From: Afipia sp. 64-13
GTDB taxonomy: Bacteria > Pseudomonadota > Alphaproteobacteria > Rhizobiales > Xanthobacteraceae
Assembly: GCA_001897755.1 (NCBI GenBank)
Contig: MKUJ01000005.1
Coordinates: forward strand, 83,372-147,371
DNA length: 64,000 bases
Direction: 5' to 3'
A program made the translations under genes and the position numbers. This document shows, piece by piece, positions 60,485 to 64,000 of this stretch (within the stretch, counting starts at the first letter, position 1; each line of letters begins with the position of its first letter). The notes under the pieces were generated by a model. The model was not told the origin of the DNA, did no database searches, and saw only the letters and a list, made by a program, of their open reading frames with translations.

Positions 60485-60970
60485 ATGCGTGAGACCGACG
60501 ACACCCCGACATCCGTGGCCGACCGCATCGCCGGAGATTCCGCGTTGTTCGATCTGATCACCGGCAGCTTCCGCCGGCTGACCGGACGCGACCTCGCCGA
60601 TCCGGCAGCCGGTCCCGGCTGGCTCTATCGGCAAGCGCCATTCGTGGTGCTGGCGCATGAGGGCGGTGCCGACCCGCGTTTCATCTATGCCAACGCGGCG
60701 GCGCAGCGCTGTTTCGAGTATTCGGCGGATGAACTGATCGGCCTGCCCTCGCGCCTCTCCGCCGAAGCGCCGGAACGCGCGGCGCGGCAGCTCCTGCTTG
60801 AGCGCGTCAGCCGCGACGGCTTCATCGTCGATTATTCCGGCATCCGCATCGCGAAGTCCGGCCGGCGCTTCCGCATCGAGAACGCCATCGTCTGGCAATT
60901 GATCGACGCAAGCGGCGCGCTGCACGGACAGGCGGCGACCTTCTCGACCTGGACCGACATCGCCGCGTGA
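60485..60970 (+). CDS. MEKHLA (PAS-related) domain protein
   Basis: 161 residues. A PAS-like MEKHLA domain is marked by PFVVLAHEGGADPRFIYANA, AAQRCFEYSADELIGLPSRLSAE and SRDGFIVDYSGIRIAKSGRRFRI. No output domain is attached. Such proteins are often annotated as MEKHLA-domain proteins without a known signal. It is a single gene divergent from tarD, with 135 bases between the starts. Confidence 0.8.
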   Translation: MRETDDTPTSVADRIAGDSALFDLITGSFRRLTGRDLADPAAGPGWLYRQAPFVVLAHEGGADPRFIYANAAAQRCFEYSADELIGLPSRLSAEAPERAARQLLLERVSRDGFIVDYSGIRIAKSGRRFRIENAIVWQLIDASGALHGQAATFSTWTDIAA

Positions 60971-60988
60971 ACGGACGCGCGTGCCGTT

Positions 60989-61462
60989 CTAGAACGACCA
61001 GCCGTGGCTGCCGGCCACGGCGCCGAGCACGGTGATCCAGGCCAGACCGACCAGCAGCCAATGCGCGCGATGCAGCCACAGAAAGGCGAGGTCGGGATCG
61101 GTCTGCACCCAGCGATGAAAGTGGCGCTTGAGGATAAACGGCTCGCCGACGAACAGAACGAAGGCAAACAATAGCCAGACGCCGACCATCGCATGCATCC
61201 ACCAGAACGACAGCGAATGAAAGCGCTCCCACAGATCGAAACGCCAGGTCATGTAGAGGCCGGTGACGCCCACCACCAGCACCGCGATGCGCGCCTGCCA
61301 CATGAAGCGATGCTCGACCGCCTCGAACACCGCAAGACGGTTGTCGCCAAGATCGCCGCGCCGCAGCGCCTGCAGGATCACCGTGGTCGCCATTGAGGCG
61401 CCGCCGATCCAGATCACCACCCCGAGCACATGCAAAGCGCGGGCAAGCGCGACGTCATCCAT
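60989..61462 (-). CDS. CopD-like four-helix membrane protein
   Basis: 157 residues with four hydrophobic segments (VLGVVIWIGGASMATTVIL, ARIAVLVVGVTGLYMTW, MHAMVGVWLLFAFVLFVG and LLVGLAWITVLGAVAG). Histidines sit in or near these segments (ALHVLGV, FHSLSFWWMHAM, HRAHWLL), which suggests haem or copper binding as in CopD-domain proteins. The role is not established. The DUF488 gene is 17 bases upstream on the same strand, so they probably form an operon. Confidence 0.7.
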   Translation of the reverse strand: MDDVALARALHVLGVVIWIGGASMATTVILQALRRGDLGDNRLAVFEAVEHRFMWQARIAVLVVGVTGLYMTWRFDLWERFHSLSFWWMHAMVGVWLLFAFVLFVGEPFILKRHFHRWVQTDPDLAFLWLHRAHWLLVGLAWITVLGAVAGSHGWSF

Positions 61463-61479
61463 GAGCGATCACCTTTCCT

Positions 61480-62043
61480 TCACTTTACTTTCGGCGCGGC
61501 CCCCTCCGAGACCTCTCCCGCAGGATAGAGCACGGTCCCGTCCGGCCCCGGCACCGCGCCGGGCGTGATGCGCGCCGGCTCGACGTGACCCTTGCCGAGA
61601 ATGTGAAACACCTGTTCGCCCCTTGCCAGCAGATAGTCGGCGATGATCCGGCGATGACAGCGCCACCACACCGCTTCCGCGCACATGATGGCGCAGCGTG
61701 TTTGACTACCGATCTCGATCAGCCGCGTCAGACCGGCGTGGAAGTCATCACTGAGCGCGTAGTCGGCGTAGTTGTGAAAGCTCTTGTTCTGCCAGAAGCC
61801 GTTGACCTGCGGATCGACGCTCTTCTTGCTGCGCAGGCCGCCAAGCCCGGCGATGTGCTCGTAGCCGATCTGGAAGTCGGACAGACTTTCCGGCAGGGTG
61901 TCGCGATTATATTGCGGATTGGTGCGCGAGCGCGGAATGGTGCGGACATCGACCACCAGCCTCACCTCGGAGGCCTGCAACAGTTCGACGAACTCCGCGA
62001 TGGTCCGCGTCGAATGTCCGATGGTGAAGAAAGGCTGGCTCAT
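61480..62043 (-). CDS. DUF488 domain-containing protein
   Basis: 187 residues. The DUF488 signature is clear: FFTIGHSTRTIAEFVELL, VVDVRTIPRSRTNPQYN, YEHIAGLGGLR and CAIMCAEAVWWRCHRRIIADYL. The last segment carries the paired Cys and conserved His-Arg-Arg. The family is widespread with unknown function; a nucleic-acid-related role is sometimes suggested. It precedes the CopD-like gene on the same strand. Confidence 0.88.
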   Translation of the reverse strand: MSQPFFTIGHSTRTIAEFVELLQASEVRLVVDVRTIPRSRTNPQYNRDTLPESLSDFQIGYEHIAGLGGLRSKKSVDPQVNGFWQNKSFHNYADYALSDDFHAGLTRLIEIGSQTRCAIMCAEAVWWRCHRRIIADYLLARGEQVFHILGKGHVEPARITPGAVPGPDGTVLYPAGEVSEGAAPKVK

Positions 62044-62335
62044 GCCGCTCTCTGCAATCCCCGCCGCCCGTGATTCGTCGGCCGTGTTTCATGCGAAACA
62101 GACACTTGAAACGGCAGGCTCCGGTTTGAAACGAATATACGCCGAAACCGGATACTTCAAAATTCGGCTCCTATAGAGTTCTCGAATTCATATCCTCGCG
62201 GATTTTCGCGCGAGAACCGATACTTTACTTTCTCACTCGACGAGCGGGCATGGCCTCTCTCATCGCGATCGGCGTTATGATCCGCACATTCTGGGTGCGG
62301 CTTCATTTGAGTACGGCTTAAGGAGGGCCTGTGAA

Positions 62336-63256
62336 ATGAGCGTTATCCACTCGGTCGTGCTCGATCGCCGTACGGTGTTGCAATTTCTGGGCATTTCGGC
62401 GGCGACGGCAGCCATCAATCGCCCCCGCCCCGCGCTGTCCGCCAGCGCGATGAAAGAGAAAATGTACAGTGACGGCCACCTGGCCCTCACCACGGGGTTC
62501 GTCTTTCCCGACGCACCGCCGGATGTGCTGACCGCCGAGTTTAAAACCGCCGATCCCGCCGCGCCCTTGCATCTGCCGTGTACTGTCCCGCTGCTGCGTC
62601 ATGACGATCGATTGATCCTGTTCGATGCCGGAGCAGGCCCTGCCTTCATGGACAGCGCTGGACGTCTCGTCGCCTCCCTGAAGAGCGCGGGGGTCGAAGC
62701 CGATCAGATCACGGACATCGTTTTCACCCACTGTCATCCGGACCATCTTTGGGGCGTGACCGACGAGTTCAACGAGCTCACCTTCCCGAATGCCCGCTAT
62801 CATCTGGCGAGGAAGGAGTTCGATTTCTGGACCGGGAAGGATACGTTGCAATCCGCTCCCGAACATCTGAAGACATTCGTGGCGGGCGCGCAGACGCGAC
62901 TTCCGCGCTTGGCCGAGCGGGCGAAGTTTTTCGAGAACGGCGCGGAGCCGCTTCCGGGAATCGAAGCGATCGAATCGCCCGGTCATACGCCGGGACATTG
63001 CAGTTACATGCTGCATATCGCAGGTGCTCCCATCCTGCTGACCGGCGACGTGTTCTCGCATCCGTTGACGGTGCGTCATCCTGACTGGCGCTGGGGCACG
63101 GATCAGAATTCGACCGTTGCCACGCAAACGCGGAGGCGAATGATCGACCGGATCGCCACGGATCGAACGCGGGTCGCCGTGTATCACATGCCGCCGCCGG
63201 GCCTGGGCCGGATCGAGAAAGGATCGGCCGGACCAACCTGGCTGCAAGAGACATAA
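62336..63256 (+). CDS. Tat-signal MBL-fold metallo-hydrolase
   Basis: 306 residues with a twin-arginine-type N-terminus (DRRTVLQFLG followed by ISAATAAINRP), so it is probably exported. The metallo-beta-lactamase motif is THCHPDHLWG (His132, His134, Asp136, His137), followed by SPGHTPGHCSY and LTGDVFSHPL, and a final YHMPPPGLGRI. AAGGAGG lies nine bases before the ATG. Codon use appears less G/C-biased than in the neighbours, which hints at acquisition. Substrates could be lactones, sulfatides or similar. Confidence 0.85.
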   Translation: MSVIHSVVLDRRTVLQFLGISAATAAINRPRPALSASAMKEKMYSDGHLALTTGFVFPDAPPDVLTAEFKTADPAAPLHLPCTVPLLRHDDRLILFDAGAGPAFMDSAGRLVASLKSAGVEADQITDIVFTHCHPDHLWGVTDEFNELTFPNARYHLARKEFDFWTGKDTLQSAPEHLKTFVAGAQTRLPRLAERAKFFENGAEPLPGIEAIESPGHTPGHCSYMLHIAGAPILLTGDVFSHPLTVRHPDWRWGTDQNSTVATQTRRRMIDRIATDRTRVAVYHMPPPGLGRIEKGSAGPTWLQET

Positions 63257-63354
63257 CAGACGGTGATCCCGCCGCTTGTGGGACCGACAGCGTTGAAGTG
63301 CTGAATAGCATATCGGGTTCTTCACCACCGATGCCGAACGCCACCCTTTCCGGC

Positions 63355-63760
63355 TTAGCTGGTGACATTGCCGGAGAACCCGCCCTCGAAGGTGGCGGCG
63401 AATGAGAAGCCATTGCGCCAGCCAATCTCCGCGCCAGCCGAGATCAGCGCCGCATCCGGCGCCACCGTCGCACCGTTAACGATGAAGCCTGTGCCCGGTA
63501 GCGCCGTGAACAACGCCGCGGCGTCGCGCGAGGTGTCGAAATTATGCGCCCAGGCGAGGCGTCCGCGCAGCGTCAGCAACGCATCGTCCGGCAGCAGCGC
63601 ACGATCGAGCCGCACGCCCAGTTCGCTGCGCGTCGAAGTGACGCTGTACCCGGCATAGCCGAGCGCGAAGCTATCCACCGTGCCATTACCCTGCTCCCGG
63701 TCGTTCGGCATGCGATAACTGATCGCCTGCCCGGCGGCATAGGGCGTCACTCCTGCACCC
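63355..63760 (-). pseudogene. Fragment of an autotransporter beta-barrel domain
   Basis: The minus strand encodes VTPYAAGQAISYRM, SFALGYAGYSVTSTRSELG, LRGRLAWAHNFDTSRD and EIGWRNGFSFAATFEGGFS, which match the C-terminal barrel of autotransporter proteins. It stops at NVTS without the usual final strand ending in an aromatic residue, and homology vanishes upstream of about 63760 with no passenger domain. I read it as a remnant cut at both ends. The open frame can be extended to 63843 but that part has no homology. Confidence 0.75.
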
Positions 63761-64000
63761 CGTGCGTGCGGTTGTCGAGGACAACGGCCAGCACGGCGAC
63801 AAGACGCAACAGGTCGACAACCGGGATCCGAGAATCCGTTCAAACGGTATCGTCCATGGAACGTCTTTTGAAATCGGGGGCCTGCTCCGTCACACGGCCG
63901 CCTTAACGGAATCGCTGAAACACTCCGCCTTCTCGCTTTTGACCCGCTCCGGGATGCTTAAAGTAGCGACACGGCCGCTCCTGCTGCGGCGCTGAACACA
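63761..64000. other. No recognisable gene at the window end
   Basis: Short open frames exist on the plus strand (63762-63995) and minus strand, but none has family features, ribosome sites or steady coding bias. The sequence is probably degraded material adjoining the autotransporter remnant, or the beginning of a region that continues outside the window. Confidence 0.4.

Noticed and set aside
62195..62214. Hairpin CTCGCG...CGCGAG in the region before the MBL gene as a terminator or operator
   Set aside because: It lacks a T-run and sits far from either gene end; it may be chance in an alternating CG patch.
63762..63995. Small plus-strand gene of 77 codons at the window end
   Set aside because: No ribosome site, no recognisable motif and low coding character; it lies in what looks like decayed sequence.

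Overview
The window is a continuous stretch of chromosome from a high-GC alphaproteobacterium. Gene content and order point to the Nitrobacteraceae/Bradyrhizobiaceae (Bradyrhizobium, Rhodopseudomonas, Afipia, Nitrobacter group). The main reasons are a GcrA-type cell-cycle regulator, a phoR-pstSCAB-phoU-phoB cluster, argD-argF-hslO, a SAM-II riboswitch ahead of metZ, a class I lysyl-tRNA synthetase, a D-tartrate dehydratase matching my memory of the Bradyrhizobium enzyme down to its catalytic residues, and families of short palindromic repeats typical of this group. No rRNA, prophage, CRISPR array or complete insertion sequence is visible. About 60 protein genes and one tRNA fill nearly all the space.

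Layout. 0.5-6.1 kb: a large Sel1-repeat membrane protein (PodJ-like architecture), then a TauE/SafE exporter coupled to a TIGR02186-type protein. 6.3-14 kb: a ligase-associated DNA repair locus (PdeM-like nuclease, Lhr-like helicase, exonuclease, ATP-dependent ligase). 14-25 kb: MATE exporter, pyrD, DUF952, an S24 regulator, a Tat-exported carbonic-anhydrase-like protein, YbaK, lysK, a solute-binding protein, a membrane glycosyltransferase and an SCO protein. 25-33 kb: a secreted ClpP-like protein, tRNA-Gly, dCTP deaminase, SAM-II/metZ, and an opgC operon with two SGNH hydrolases. 33-38 kb: apaG, hslO, argF, argD, gcrA and a small GIY-YIG nuclease. 38.4-45.2 kb: the phosphate regulon genes. 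45-51.6 kb: envelope genes and exbB-exbD-tonB. 51.7-54.3 kb: a CioAB-type bd oxidase with its small subunit. 54-62 kb: L,D-transpeptidase, solute-binding protein, VOC protein, feoAB, tarD and small genes. 62-64 kb: a Tat-signal MBL hydrolase and an autotransporter remnant at the edge of a less regular region.

The most striking layer is the repeats. Family A is a short hairpin beginning GTCATTGCGAG. It occurs as inward-facing pairs (A+ ... A-) whose interior is empty at 56624-56715, holds a second palindromic family (B) at 3781-3983 and 19563-19762, and holds a complete GIY-YIG nuclease gene at 37876-38342. Apical stems differ in sequence between copies but remain self-complementary. A third family (C) lies in frame inside both the repair helicase and the repair ligase genes, adding about 60 residues to each. 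Family D lies at most gene borders of the same repair locus and reaches the start codon of the PdeM gene.

Regulatory reading: a clear Pho box lies between phoR and pstS, a SAM-II riboswitch precedes metZ, and similar 17-bp dyads precede the two iron-uptake operons (exbB-exbD-tonB and feoAB). Everything comes from reading the sequence and from memory of protein families; no database search was run.
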